Shown: positions 1 through 8,453, counted from the stretch's first letter. The stretch: DNA of 64,000 nt from Mycolicibacterium iranicum (GCF_001650495.1 NZ_LWCS01000033.1:1-64000), one strand, 5' to 3'. Notes: a model not told the origin generated them from the letters alone. Numbers and translations are program-made.

Positions 1-152
1 GGCCGAGGGGAAGACAGAGAGCGTGGGGTGGGGCGATGCAGCGCTGCGCCGGACGGGGTTGGACACGGTGCCGACGGGAACGGCTGGGGGACCGGTTCGC
101 AGTCGATGACCGGCGAGGTCACCCAACCAGGTGAGGCGGGGGATGAGGGCAT
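1..152 (-). CDS. Rv3235-like protein, N-terminal fragment (runs off the left edge)
   Basis: An open frame on the minus strand begins with ATG at 152, preceded by a GGAGAA Shine-Dalgarno five bases away, and stays open to the window edge (about 50 codons). The visible product is rich in proline, serine and alanine and contains PVIDCEP, which resembles the N-terminal region of the actinobacterial Rv3235 family as I recall it. In M. tuberculosis Rv3235 lies next to and divergent from the tgs3 gene, exactly this arrangement. The function of the family is unknown to me. An in-frame GTG at 122 is an alternative start. The 168 bases between this start and the next gene would hold a divergent promoter region; I see no clear operator in it. 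Confidence 0.55.
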   Translation of the reverse strand, partial: MPSSPASPGWVTSPVIDCEPVPQPFPSAPCPTPSGAALHRPTPRSLSSPR

Positions 153-320
153 GAGCGTTCTCCAGCGGTCGACGGAAAGCTGCTGGAGAGTGGCAGACCT
201 CTCCATGATCGCACGCATGTCAGGGACGGCAGAGCACCCGTTCGGCGCAGGCTACGAAACTGCGGATAACGTGTCGGGGTCTGACCGTTTGTTGACGGAG
301 CGAGGGAGGCTGCGCCGCGC

Positions 321-1730
321 ATGGTGACCAGATTGTCGGCGTCGGACGCATCGTTCTACCGGCTGGAGAACTCCTCGACGCCGATGTACGTCGGCTCGCT
401 GCAGATTCTGCGAAAACCCCGCAACGGGCTGAGTTACGAGGCACTTCTGGCCACCGTCGAGCGGCGCCTGCCGCAGATCCCGCGGTACCGGCAGAAGGTT
501 CGGGAGGTGACGCTGGGCCTCGCGCGACCCGTCTGGGTCGACGACCGCGATTTCGACATCACCTATCACGTGAGGCGCTCGGCGTTGCCGTCCCCCGGCA
601 GCGACGTCCAGCTGCACGACCTCATCGCCCGGCTCGGATCGCGCCCCCTCGACAAGACCCGTCCGCTGTGGGAGATGTACCTCGTCGAGGGGCTCGCGAA
701 GAACCGCGTCGCGATCTACACCAAGTCGCATCAGGCGCTCGTCAACGGCATGACGGCGCTGGAGATCGGCCACGTCATCGCCGACCGCACGCAGAAGCCA
801 CCCGAGTTCGGCGAGGACATCTGGATCCCCGGCCGTGAGCCCAGCGACCGGCAGTTGCTGATGGGCGCGCTGGGTGAATGGATCATGCGGCCGACCGCAC
901 AGGCCTCCGCGCTCCGCCATGCGGTGACAGAGACCGTGACCAGTACCGCGCAGATCGTCGATCTCGGTCGCCGCGTCGCGGACGTGGCCCGCACCGTCGC
1001 TCGCGGCACGGCCCCGAGCAGTCCGTTGAACACCACCGTGTCGCGCAACAGGCGATTCTCCGTCGCCTCGGGCAGCCTGGAGGAGTTCCGCGTCGTGCGC
1101 GCCCGGTACGACTGCGACATCAACGACGTTGTGCTCGCGATGGTGGCGGGCGCGCTGCGGAACTGGTTGCTCTCCCGCGGGGAACCAGTGACCTCAACCA
1201 CCACGGTGCGGGCGATGGCGCCGATGTCGGTGTATCCGGATTCCGAGATCGACTCCTCGGGTCCGGGTCAGGCCATCAGCGAGGTGACGCCGTTCCTGGT
1301 CGACCTTCCTGTCGGGGAGTCCAACGCCGTCGTCCGGTTGTCGCAGATCTCGCACGCCACCGAAACCCATCCGACCGCGCCCAGCCTGGTCGATGCCCGC
1401 ACCATCGTGACGCTGTCAGGTTTTGCGCCACCGACCCTGCACGCCATGGGAATTCGTGTGGCCACCAGTTTCTCGGCACGGCAGTTCAATCTGCTCATCA
1501 CCAATGTGCCCGGCGCCCAGAACCAGATGTACATCGCGGGCACCAAGCTGCTGGAGACCTATGCGGTGCCGCCGCTGCTGCACAATCAGACGCTCGCGAT
1601 CGGTGTCACGTCCTACAACGGCATGCTCTACTTCGGGATCAACGCCGACCGTGACGCCATGAGCGATGTGGACATGCTGCCCAGCCTGCTGCGCGAAGCG
1701 CTCGATGAACTGGTGGAAGCCGCCCGATGA
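321..1730 (+). CDS. tgs3: WS/DGAT-family O-acyltransferase (Tgs3-like), altered active-site motif
   Basis: The 469-residue product has the length and N-terminal block (FYRLENSSTPMYVGSLQ) of the bacterial wax ester synthase/diacylglycerol acyltransferase family, which esterifies diacylglycerol or fatty alcohols with acyl-CoA to make storage lipid. The C-terminal part carries the typical NVPG motif (LLITNVPGAQNQMYI). The active-site motif expected as HHxxxDG reads SHQALVNG here (around residues 136-143), so the second, catalytic histidine is Gln and the Asp is Asn. Either activity is altered or lost, or the chemistry differs. M. tuberculosis has the corresponding gene split (Rv3234c/Rv3233c, from memory); here it is one intact frame. 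The start at 321 has an upstream GAGGGAGG. A transporter follows 57 bases downstream. Confidence 0.85.
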   Translation: MVTRLSASDASFYRLENSSTPMYVGSLQILRKPRNGLSYEALLATVERRLPQIPRYRQKVREVTLGLARPVWVDDRDFDITYHVRRSALPSPGSDVQLHDLIARLGSRPLDKTRPLWEMYLVEGLAKNRVAIYTKSHQALVNGMTALEIGHVIADRTQKPPEFGEDIWIPGREPSDRQLLMGALGEWIMRPTAQASALRHAVTETVTSTAQIVDLGRRVADVARTVARGTAPSSPLNTTVSRNRRFSVASGSLEEFRVVRARYDCDINDVVLAMVAGALRNWLLSRGEPVTSTTTVRAMAPMSVYPDSEIDSSGPGQAISEVTPFLVDLPVGESNAVVRLSQISHATETHPTAPSLVDARTIVTLSGFAPPTLHAMGIRVATSFSARQFNLLITNVPGAQNQMYIAGTKLLETYAVPPLLHNQTLAIGVTSYNGMLYFGINADRDAMSDVDMLPSLLREALDELVEAAR

Positions 1731-1787
1731 CCGCTTTGTGACGCGAGTGATTTGACGGGTGCCCTCAACTGGCGTCGAATGACTTGA

Positions 1788-3506
1788 ATGGCTGACATTT
1801 CCGACCGCGAAATGACCGCGGTCCCCGAGTCCGACGCCGAAGAACCGATGCTGCATCCCGTGTTGGACGTCCCCGTGGCCGAGCACGAGATCTCCCGTTC
1901 GCGTGGCATCGACTGGGTGGTGTTCGGAGTCACCTCGGTACTCGCTGCGGCGTTCTTGGTGTGGGGGTTCTTGAGCACCGACACCTTGGCCAGCGCATCG
2001 AGCACCGCGCTGACATGGGTGATGGACAACACCGGCTGGTTGTTTGCGCTCACCAGCACCGGTTTCGTCGTCTTCGTCCTGTACCTGGCGCTCGGCCGGT
2101 ACGGAACCATCCCGCTCGGCCGTGACGGCGAAGAGCCGGAGTTCAACGGCGTGTCGTGGGTGGCGATGATGTTCAGCGCAGGGATGGGCATCGGGTTGAT
2201 GTTCTTCGGTGTCGCAGAACCGTTGGCGCATTTCGCGACACCGCCACCGGGAACCGGACCCGAAGGCAACCCTGAGGCCGTCCAGAACGCGATGGCCACC
2301 ACACTGTTCCACTGGACCCTTCATCCGTGGGCCATCTACGCCGTCGTCGGCCTCGCCATCGCCTACGGCGTCTACCGCAAGGGCCGCCTGCAGTTGATCA
2401 GCGCGGCGTTCGAGCCGCTGCTCGGATCACGAGCCAATGGCCCATGGGGCAAGGTCATCGACATGCTGGCGATCTTCGCCACGCTGTTCGGGTCCGCCGC
2501 CTCACTCGGACTGGGCGCCCTCCAGATCCGCAGCGGTCTGCAGATCGTCGCCGGCATCGGCGAGACCGGTAACGCGATCCTGGTCGTCATCATCGCGGTG
2601 CTGACCGCGTGCTTCGTACTGTCGGCGGTATCGGGCATCGCACGCGGCATCCAGTGGCTGTCCAACATCAACATGGTACTGGCCCTGTTCGTGTTCGTGG
2701 TCGGCCCAACGGTTTTCATCCTCAATCTGCTGCCGACATCGCTGGGTAGCTACTTCGCGGACCTCAACATGATGTCGGCGCGCACCGGCGCCGAGGGTGC
2801 CGACGTCAACGCGTGGTTGCAGTCCTGGACGATCTTCTACTGGGCGTGGTGGGTGTCGTGGACCCCGTTCGTGGGGATGTTCATCGCCCGGATCTCGCGG
2901 GGACGCACCATTCGGCAGTTCGTCGGCGGCGTGCTGCTGGTTCCCAGCATCGTCTCGCTGGTCTGGTTCGCCATCTTCGGTGGCGCGGCGATCAACGTGC
3001 AACAGAACGGCACCGATCTTGCCGGCGAGGGAGGCGTGGAGGAGCAGCTGTTCACCCTGCTCGATCAGTATCCGATCGCGATCATCGCCAGCATCGTCGT
3101 GATGGTGCTGGTGGCGATCTTTTTCGTCTCCGGGGCCGACGCCGCGTCGATCGTGATGGGGTCGCTGTCGCAGAAGGGCACCATCCATCCCAGTCGCGGC
3201 ACCGTCGTGTTCTGGGGTGTTGCGACCGGGGCGGTGGCCGCAGTCATGCTCCTCGTCGGTGGTGAGGACGCCCTGACCGGTCTTCAGACCATCACCATCA
3301 TCGCCGCGCTGCCGTTCCTGCTCGTCATGGTCGGGCTGGCAGTCTCTCTGGTCAGGGATCTGCGCCACGACCCGAAGATCGTGCGTCGTGAGTACGCGGC
3401 AGAGGCCGTCAACAGCGCGGTGATCTCCGGGGTCACCCAGCACGGCGACGATTTCATCATCTCCGTCGAAAAGGATCCCCGCTGCGACGACGACAAGGTC
3501 CGCTAG
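1788..3506 (+). CDS. BCCT-family glycine betaine/choline transporter
   Basis: This 572-residue membrane protein has about twelve hydrophobic segments and the hallmarks of the betaine/carnitine/choline transporter family: the glycine stretch GMGIGLMFFGVAEP near residue 128, the conserved WTLHPW, and the tryptophan-rich substrate segment YWAWWVSWTPFVGMFIARIS near residue 350. Family members take up compatible solutes with Na+ or H+ symport for osmoprotection. The N-terminal 40 residues are acidic and soluble. Its stop TAG at 3504-3506 directly abuts the GTG of ppk2, so the two are probably cotranscribed. As far as I recall the gene is absent from the equivalent position in M. tuberculosis, making it a lineage-specific insertion between tgs3 and ppk2. 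Confidence 0.9.
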   Translation: MADISDREMTAVPESDAEEPMLHPVLDVPVAEHEISRSRGIDWVVFGVTSVLAAAFLVWGFLSTDTLASASSTALTWVMDNTGWLFALTSTGFVVFVLYLALGRYGTIPLGRDGEEPEFNGVSWVAMMFSAGMGIGLMFFGVAEPLAHFATPPPGTGPEGNPEAVQNAMATTLFHWTLHPWAIYAVVGLAIAYGVYRKGRLQLISAAFEPLLGSRANGPWGKVIDMLAIFATLFGSAASLGLGALQIRSGLQIVAGIGETGNAILVVIIAVLTACFVLSAVSGIARGIQWLSNINMVLALFVFVVGPTVFILNLLPTSLGSYFADLNMMSARTGAEGADVNAWLQSWTIFYWAWWVSWTPFVGMFIARISRGRTIRQFVGGVLLVPSIVSLVWFAIFGGAAINVQQNGTDLAGEGGVEEQLFTLLDQYPIAIIASIVVMVLVAIFFVSGADAASIVMGSLSQKGTIHPSRGTVVFWGVATGAVAAVMLLVGGEDALTGLQTITIIAALPFLLVMVGLAVSLVRDLRHDPKIVRREYAAEAVNSAVISGVTQHGDDFIISVEKDPRCDDDKVR

Positions 3507-4340
3507 GTGGCCAGCAAGAAGTCCGGCAAGAAGAACAACAAGCTGCCCGACGACGTTTATGAGGCCGAATTATTCCGGCTCCAAACGGAATTGGTGAAGC
3601 TGCAGGAGTGGGTCAAAGCCACCGGTTCCCGCGTCGTCATCGTCTTCGAAGGCCGTGACGCGGCCGGTAAGGGCGGTGCCATCAAACGGGTCACCGAATA
3701 TCTGAGCCCCCGCATCGCGACCATCGCGGCCCTGCCGGCTCCGTCGGATCGTGAACGCGGGCAATGGTATTTTCAGCGCTACATCGCCCACCTGCCGGCC
3801 AGAGGCGAAATAGTGCTGTTCGACCGGTCCTGGTACAACCGCGCGGGCGTGGAGAAGGTGATGGGGTTCTGCACCCCGGCCGAGCATGCGCTGTTCCTGC
3901 GCCAGGCACCGATTTTCGAGCAGATGCTGATCGAAGACGGCGTGATTCTGCGCAAGTACTGGTTCTCGGTGTCCGACGAGGAACAGCTGCGCCGTTTCAG
4001 GTCCCGACTCAACGATCCGGTGCGACGGTGGAAACTGTCACCGATGGATCTGGAGTCGGTGTACCGGTGGGAGGACTACTCCCGCGCCAAGGATCAGATG
4101 ATGGTGCACACCGACACGCCACTGAGCCCCTGGTACCTCGTGGAATCCGACGTCAAGAAGCATGCCCGGCTCAACATGATCGCCCACCTGTTGTCGACCA
4201 TCGACTATTACGACGTCGACATCCCGAAGGTGAAGTTGCCGAAGCGTCCGGTGCTCAGCGGCGACTATCAGCGGCCGCCTCGTGAACTGTCCACCTACGT
4301 AGATGATCACGTGGCGACGTTGATCGGCGACCGCGAATAG
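3507..4340 (+). CDS. ppk2: Polyphosphate kinase 2
   Basis: The 277-residue product is a class I PPK2, which transfers phosphate between polyphosphate and nucleoside diphosphates, favouring NTP synthesis in most characterised members. The Walker A sequence FEGRDAAGKGGAIK lies near residues 46-59, the Walker B/catalytic segment LFDRSWYNRAGVEKVMGF near residues 104-121, and the lid segment PVRRWKLSPMDLES near residue 172. The N-terminus is lysine-rich (ASKKSGKKNNK). The GTG start at 3507 begins immediately after the stop codon of the BCCT gene, with no untranslated gap, so translation is probably coupled. Position relative to tgs3 and the reductase/desaturase pair matches Rv3232c. Confidence 0.93.
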   Translation: MASKKSGKKNNKLPDDVYEAELFRLQTELVKLQEWVKATGSRVVIVFEGRDAAGKGGAIKRVTEYLSPRIATIAALPAPSDRERGQWYFQRYIAHLPARGEIVLFDRSWYNRAGVEKVMGFCTPAEHALFLRQAPIFEQMLIEDGVILRKYWFSVSDEEQLRRFRSRLNDPVRRWKLSPMDLESVYRWEDYSRAKDQMMVHTDTPLSPWYLVESDVKKHARLNMIAHLLSTIDYYDVDIPKVKLPKRPVLSGDYQRPPRELSTYVDDHVATLIGDRE

Positions 4341-4368
4341 TTCCGAACGGGGCGACTACCCTCAGGAC

Positions 4369-4866
4369 GTGCGCGTCTACGTCCCCGCAACCCTGACCAT
4401 GCTGCAGCAGTTGGTCGCCGACGGCTCGTTTCGTCCCGTGAACGGAACGGCGTTCGCCGTGACGCCGACTCTGCGTGAGGCCTACGCCGAGGGTGATGAG
4501 GACGAACTCGCCGACGTGGCGCTGCGGGAGGCGGCCATGGCGTCGCTGCGTCTGCTCGGTGGGGAGAACTCCGACGGGCTGCCCGCCCGACGGGTGGTCG
4601 TCGAGGCCGACGCCGACGACGTGACGTTGCGGCCCGATCTCGACGACGCCGTGGTACGGGTGGCAGGAGAGTTGGCGACCGGACGGGTGATCGCTGCGTA
4701 CGTGGACAACGCGGCCGCCGAGCCGGCGGTCGTCGCCGCCGTAGAGGTGATCGACGCGGCCGATCTGGGCGACGAGGATTCCGAGCTCACCGTCGGCGAC
4801 GCCCAGGATCACGACCTCGCGTGGTACGCGCCACAAGAGCTGCCATTCCTGCTTGACCTGCTCTGA
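4369..4866 (+). CDS. Conserved actinobacterial protein (Rv3231c-like)
   Basis: The product is 165 residues, acidic and alanine/valine-rich, with no signal peptide or membrane segment. It opens with MRVYVPATLTMLQQL and ends DLAWYAPQELPFLLDLL, features of the Rv3231c family; the function is not known to me. The GTG start at 4369 lies 28 bases after the ppk2 stop, so it is likely the last gene of the BCCT-ppk2 transcription unit. The downstream 97 bases contain the operator-like palindromes of the reductase gene rather than an obvious terminator. Confidence 0.8.
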   Translation: MRVYVPATLTMLQQLVADGSFRPVNGTAFAVTPTLREAYAEGDEDELADVALREAAMASLRLLGGENSDGLPARRVVVEADADDVTLRPDLDDAVVRVAGELATGRVIAAYVDNAAAEPAVVAAVEVIDAADLGDEDSELTVGDAQDHDLAWYAPQELPFLLDLL

Positions 4867-4874
4867 GGGGTGGA

Positions 4875-4907
4875 TACGGTAGCGTAAGTTACGGTACCGT
4901 AGGTAAG
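4875..4907. promoter_or_regulatory. Palindromic operator cluster upstream of the reductase gene
   Basis: Two 12-bp elements, TACGGTAGCGTA at 4875-4886 and the perfect palindrome TACGGTACCGTA at 4890-4901, lie 15 bp apart (start to start), 63-89 bases before the ATG at 4964. A 25-bp block (4883-4907) recurs with only three differences upstream of desA3 at 6134-6158. Palindromes of this size and pitch are typical of TetR-family operators, so one regulator probably controls both genes. The regulator is not identifiable from the window. Confidence 0.7.
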
Positions 4908-4963
4908 TGTCCCGCTACGCTGGGACCTCGTCGTGATCACGTGCAATCCGGGCAGGAGCCGTC

Positions 4964-6106
4964 ATGGCCAAGACGACAATCAAAACCACCGCGAAAGTAG
5001 GCGACACCGTCCGGCCCACCGTCGCCGGCGCCAAGCAGCGGCCTGGCTGGCATCTCCTGCGCACGATCGCAGGCCGCATCACCACTCCGCTGTTGCCCGA
5101 CGACTATCTCAAGCTCGCCAACCCGTTGTGGTCGGCGCGGGAGCTGCGTGGGCGCGTCGTAGAGGTGCGCCGGGAAACCGAAGACTCGGCCACGCTCGTG
5201 ATCAAACCGGGCTGGGGCTTCTCGTTCGACTACGAAGCCGGCCAGTACATCGGCATCGGCCTGCTTGTCGACGGGCGCTGGCGCTGGCGTTCGTATTCGC
5301 TCACCAGCAGTCCTGTCACCAGCAAGGGCTCACGCACCATCACCATCACCGTCAAAGCGATGCCGGAAGGTTTCCTGTCGACTCACCTGGTCGGCGGTGT
5401 GGAACCCGGCACCATCGTGAGACTTGCTGCGCCGCAGGGCAATTTCGTGATGCCCGATCCGGCGCCGGCATCGGTGCTGTTTGTGACCGCAGGTTCGGGT
5501 ATCACTCCGGTCATGTCGATGCTGCGCACGCTGGCTAGGCGCTCCCAGATCACCGACATCGTGCACCTGCACTCGGCGCCCACCGAGTCGGACGTGATGT
5601 TCGCCGCTGAACTGTCGGAACTGGCGTACCGCAACACGGGGTACAAACTGCACATTCGGACGACGCGGACCCAAGGCAGGCTCGACCTGGGCCGCCTCGA
5701 CGACATCGTGCCTGACTGGCGCGAACGTCAGACGTGGGCCTGTGGGCCCGAGGCGATGTTGGAAGCTGCCGAACGCACGTGGAAGGCCGCAGGCGCCGGC
5801 GAACGGTTGCATCTCGAGCGATTTGCCGTGTCACGGGCGCGGGTGCATGGCAGCGGCGGCACCGTGGAATTCAGGCGGTCGGGCCGGTCGGCCACGGTCG
5901 ACGCTGCGACGTCGCTGATGGATGCCGGCGAGGATGCCGGGGTGCGGATGCCGTTCGGCTGCCGCATGGGCATCTGCCAGTCCTGCGTCGTGGGGCTGGT
6001 GGAAGGGCACGTGCGCGATCTGCGGACCGGTGTCGAGCACGAACCGGGCACCCGTGTACAGACGTGCGTTTCTGCAGCATCGGGCGACTGCGTGCTCGAC
6101 GTCTAG
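4964..6106 (+). CDS. Ferredoxin reductase-type oxidoreductase with 2Fe-2S domain (Rv3230c-like, DesA3 electron donor)
   Basis: The 380-residue protein has the ordered domains of a phthalate-dioxygenase-reductase-like electron carrier: an FAD-binding barrel with RSYSLTSSP near residue 109, an NAD(P)-binding domain with GSGITPVMSM near residue 178, and a C-terminal plant-type 2Fe-2S domain with CRMGICQSC near residues 333-341 and a last cysteine in QTCVSAA. Rv3230c passes electrons from NADPH to the membrane desaturase DesA3, whose homologue follows here after 69 bases. The ATG at 4964 is preceded by GCAGGAGCC. The gene has its own operator cluster upstream, and a matching one separates it from desA3, suggesting coordinate control. 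Confidence 0.93.
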   Translation: MAKTTIKTTAKVGDTVRPTVAGAKQRPGWHLLRTIAGRITTPLLPDDYLKLANPLWSARELRGRVVEVRRETEDSATLVIKPGWGFSFDYEAGQYIGIGLLVDGRWRWRSYSLTSSPVTSKGSRTITITVKAMPEGFLSTHLVGGVEPGTIVRLAAPQGNFVMPDPAPASVLFVTAGSGITPVMSMLRTLARRSQITDIVHLHSAPTESDVMFAAELSELAYRNTGYKLHIRTTRTQGRLDLGRLDDIVPDWRERQTWACGPEAMLEAAERTWKAAGAGERLHLERFAVSRARVHGSGGTVEFRRSGRSATVDAATSLMDAGEDAGVRMPFGCRMGICQSCVVGLVEGHVRDLRTGVEHEPGTRVQTCVSAASGDCVLDV

Positions 6107-6121
6107 GCTTTACTGGGTAGT

Positions 6122-6158
6122 AACCTACGAAGACGTAGGTTACGGTAGCGTAGGTAGG
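6122..6158. promoter_or_regulatory. Palindromic operator cluster upstream of desA3
   Basis: An inverted repeat AACCTACG-AAGA-CGTAGGTT (6122-6141) runs directly into TACGGTAGCGTA (6141-6152) and GGTAGG. The 25-bp block 6134-6158 matches 4883-4907 upstream of the reductase gene at 22 of 25 positions. It lies 18-54 bases before the desA3 start, where a bound repressor would block transcription. The inference is a shared TetR-type, possibly acyl-CoA-responsive, regulator encoded elsewhere. Confidence 0.7.
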
Positions 6159-6175
6159 AGAGAGGAGGCTGAAAC

Positions 6176-7432
6176 ATGGCGATCACAGACGTTCCTGAAT
6201 TCACGCACCTGACTGACGCGGACATCGAGAACCTGGCACGCGAACTCGATGCAATCCGCCAGGACATCGAGGACTCCCGCGGGGCGCGCGACGCGCGCTA
6301 CATCCGCCGCACCATCGCGCTTCAGCGCGCGCTGGAAGTGGCCGGCCGACTGATGCTGGCGGGCAGCTCCAAACGGAAACTCTGGTGGGCGGGCACCACC
6401 ACACTGGGCGTGGCCAAGATCATCGAGAACATGGAGATCGGCCACAACGTCATGCACGGCCAGTGGGACTGGATGAACGACCCCGAGATCCATTCCTCGT
6501 CGTGGGAGTGGGACATGAGCGGGGCGTCCAAGCACTGGCGTTTCACCCACAACTTCATGCATCACAAGTACACGAACATTCTCGGCATGGACGACGACGT
6601 GGGCTACGGCGTCATCCGCGTGACGCGCGACCAGCGCTGGACGCCCATGAACCTGGGCAACCTGTTCTTCAACACGCTGCTGTGTGTGGCCTTCGAATGG
6701 GGAGTCGGCCTGCAGCACCTCGAGCTCGGCAAGATCTTCAAGGGCCGCGACGACCGCAAGGCGACGATGGTGCGCGTCCGGGAGTTCGGCATCAAAGCCG
6801 GCCACCAGGTCGCCAAGGACTACATCGCCTACCCCGCGTTGACCTCGCTGTCGCCGGGAGCCACGTTCAAGTCGACGTTGAAGGCCAACGTGGTCGCCAA
6901 CATCATCCGCAACGTATGGGCCAACGCCGTCATCTTCTGCGGTCACTTCCCCGACGGCGCAGAGAAATTCACCAAGACCGATATGGTCGGCGAGACCCGC
7001 GGCGAGTGGTACCTGCGTCAGATGCTCGGCAGCGCGAACTTCGAGAACGGCCCGGTGCTGCGCTTCATGAGCGGCAACCTGTGCCACCAGATCGAGCATC
7101 ATCTCTACCCGGATCTGCCGAGCAACCGGTACTACGAGATCTCGTTGCGGGTGCGCGAGATCTGCGACAAGTACGACTTGCCCTACACCACAGGCAATTT
7201 CTTGGTGCAGTACGGCAAGTCGTGGCGCACGATCGCCAAACTGTCCCTTCCCGACCGCTTCCTGACCGACACCCGCGACGATGCGCCGGAGACGCGCAGC
7301 GAGCGGATGTTCGACGGGCTGGATGAGACGGAGCGCACCGGCCTGAGGTCGGCCATCGCAGCCGTCCGCACGCGCCGTCGCGTCAAGCGTGCCCACAAGG
7401 CTGCGATCAAGCGCCAGGAACTGGCGGCATAA
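6176..7432 (+). CDS. desA3: Stearoyl/linoleoyl-CoA delta-9 desaturase DesA3
   Basis: The 418-residue product is a membrane fatty acyl-CoA desaturase. The three histidine boxes that hold the di-iron centre are present: HNVMHG near residue 89, HNFMHHKYTN near residue 124, and HQIEHHLYPD near residue 303. Hydrophobic segments are concentrated around residues 60-85 and 160-240. In mycobacteria DesA3 introduces the delta-9 double bond that yields oleate, using the reductase encoded just upstream. The ATG at 6176 follows GAGAGGAGG. The C-terminal tail is strongly basic (RTRRRVKRAHKAAIKRQ). The gene ends seven bases before a perfect 18-bp hairpin that probably terminates it. Confidence 0.95.
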   Translation: MAITDVPEFTHLTDADIENLARELDAIRQDIEDSRGARDARYIRRTIALQRALEVAGRLMLAGSSKRKLWWAGTTTLGVAKIIENMEIGHNVMHGQWDWMNDPEIHSSSWEWDMSGASKHWRFTHNFMHHKYTNILGMDDDVGYGVIRVTRDQRWTPMNLGNLFFNTLLCVAFEWGVGLQHLELGKIFKGRDDRKATMVRVREFGIKAGHQVAKDYIAYPALTSLSPGATFKSTLKANVVANIIRNVWANAVIFCGHFPDGAEKFTKTDMVGETRGEWYLRQMLGSANFENGPVLRFMSGNLCHQIEHHLYPDLPSNRYYEISLRVREICDKYDLPYTTGNFLVQYGKSWRTIAKLSLPDRFLTDTRDDAPETRSERMFDGLDETERTGLRSAIAAVRTRRRVKRAHKAAIKRQELAA

Positions 7433-7438
7433 CAGCGA

Positions 7439-7483
7439 TTCGGGTGTAGTTGGTCAGCCTCAGCGTGACCAACTACACCCGAA
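7439..7483. terminator. Bidirectional hairpin between desA3 and the aldo/keto reductase gene
   Basis: Bases 7439-7456 and 7466-7483 are perfect inverted complements (18 bp) around a nine-base loop. The stem is only moderately GC-rich, unusual for this genome. It sits between two convergent genes, so it can end transcription from both sides; no long U tract follows, as is usual in mycobacteria. Confidence 0.75.
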
Positions 7484-7499
7484 CTCCGTCGTCAGCCAA

Positions 7500-8360
7500 T
7501 CAGCTGGGGATGTAGTCGAACGTATCCGGGTTCGGCCCGGTCCGGCCTTCCTCCCCCTTGTCCAAGGACGAGATGGCGTCGAAATCCTCGGTGCCGAGCT
7601 CGAAGTCGAACAACGCGAAGTTGTCCTTGATCCGCTGCGGCGTCACCGACTTCGGGAACACGATGTCGCCTCGCTGGATGTGCCAGCGCAGCACCACCTG
7701 CGCCGGCGACTTGCCCGTCGACTCGGCGATACGGGTGACGACGGGATCGTCGAGCACCTTGCCCTGCGCGATCGGTGACCACGCTTCGGTCGCGATGCCG
7801 TGCTCTTGACCGTAGGCGCGGACCTCGTTGTTGGCGAAGTACGGGTGCACCTCGATCTGGTTGACCGCGGGTACTGTGTCTGTCTCTTCGGCAAGCCGAT
7901 TCAGGTGTGCGACCTGGAAATTGGACACCCCGATGCTGCGGGCGCGGCCGTCTTCCTTGAACTCCTCCAGCGTTTTCCAGGTCGAGACGAAGTCGCCGTC
8001 ATACAGCGTCGGTAGTGGCCAGTGGATGAGGAACAGGTCGACGTAGTTGTCGTCGCCGTCGAAGGCCAGTGCCTTCAACGTCTCCTCGAACGCCCGTCGA
8101 GCATCCTCAGGTGTGTGGAAGCCGTTGTTGAGCTTGCTCGTGATGTAGACGTCGCTGCGGCTGATGCCCGAGTTGCGGACGCCTTCGCCGACGCCCTTCT
8201 CGTTCTGATACATCTCCGCGGTGTCGATGTGGCGGTAGCCGATTTCCAGGGCCTGCTTCACGGCATCGGCGGTCTTGTCGGGCTCGATCTGGAACACGCC
8301 GAAGCCGAGCTGCGGGATTCGCGAGCCGTCATTGAGTTCGATCGTCGGTACTGCAGTCAT
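7500..8360 (-). CDS. Aldo/keto reductase (AKR5-like)
   Basis: The 286-residue protein is a monomeric NADPH-dependent aldo/keto reductase. The family signature GYRHIDTAEMYQNEKGVGEG includes the catalytic Asp and Tyr; the catalytic Lys is in YITSKLNN and the His in LFLIHWPLP. The C-terminal nucleotide-binding segment includes IVFPKSVTPQRIKDN. The start at 8360 is chosen because it has a strong GAAGGAGG seven bases upstream; the longer frame to 8411 lacks this. The gene is not part of the conserved tgs3-aroA synteny I recall for M. tuberculosis, where a similar enzyme (Rv2971) lies elsewhere. The physiological substrate, perhaps methylglyoxal or other small aldehydes, cannot be read from sequence. 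Confidence 0.92.
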   Translation of the reverse strand: MTAVPTIELNDGSRIPQLGFGVFQIEPDKTADAVKQALEIGYRHIDTAEMYQNEKGVGEGVRNSGISRSDVYITSKLNNGFHTPEDARRAFEETLKALAFDGDDNYVDLFLIHWPLPTLYDGDFVSTWKTLEEFKEDGRARSIGVSNFQVAHLNRLAEETDTVPAVNQIEVHPYFANNEVRAYGQEHGIATEAWSPIAQGKVLDDPVVTRIAESTGKSPAQVVLRWHIQRGDIVFPKSVTPQRIKDNFALFDFELGTEDFDAISSLDKGEEGRTGPNPDTFDYIPS

Positions 8361-8453
8361 AAATCCTCCTTCGCCGGCAGCGTGCCCCACGGACACCTGT
8401 CGCAAACGCATCTTTCACCTGGTAATTCGGATGTCACAACGTCGCCCCGGGCC

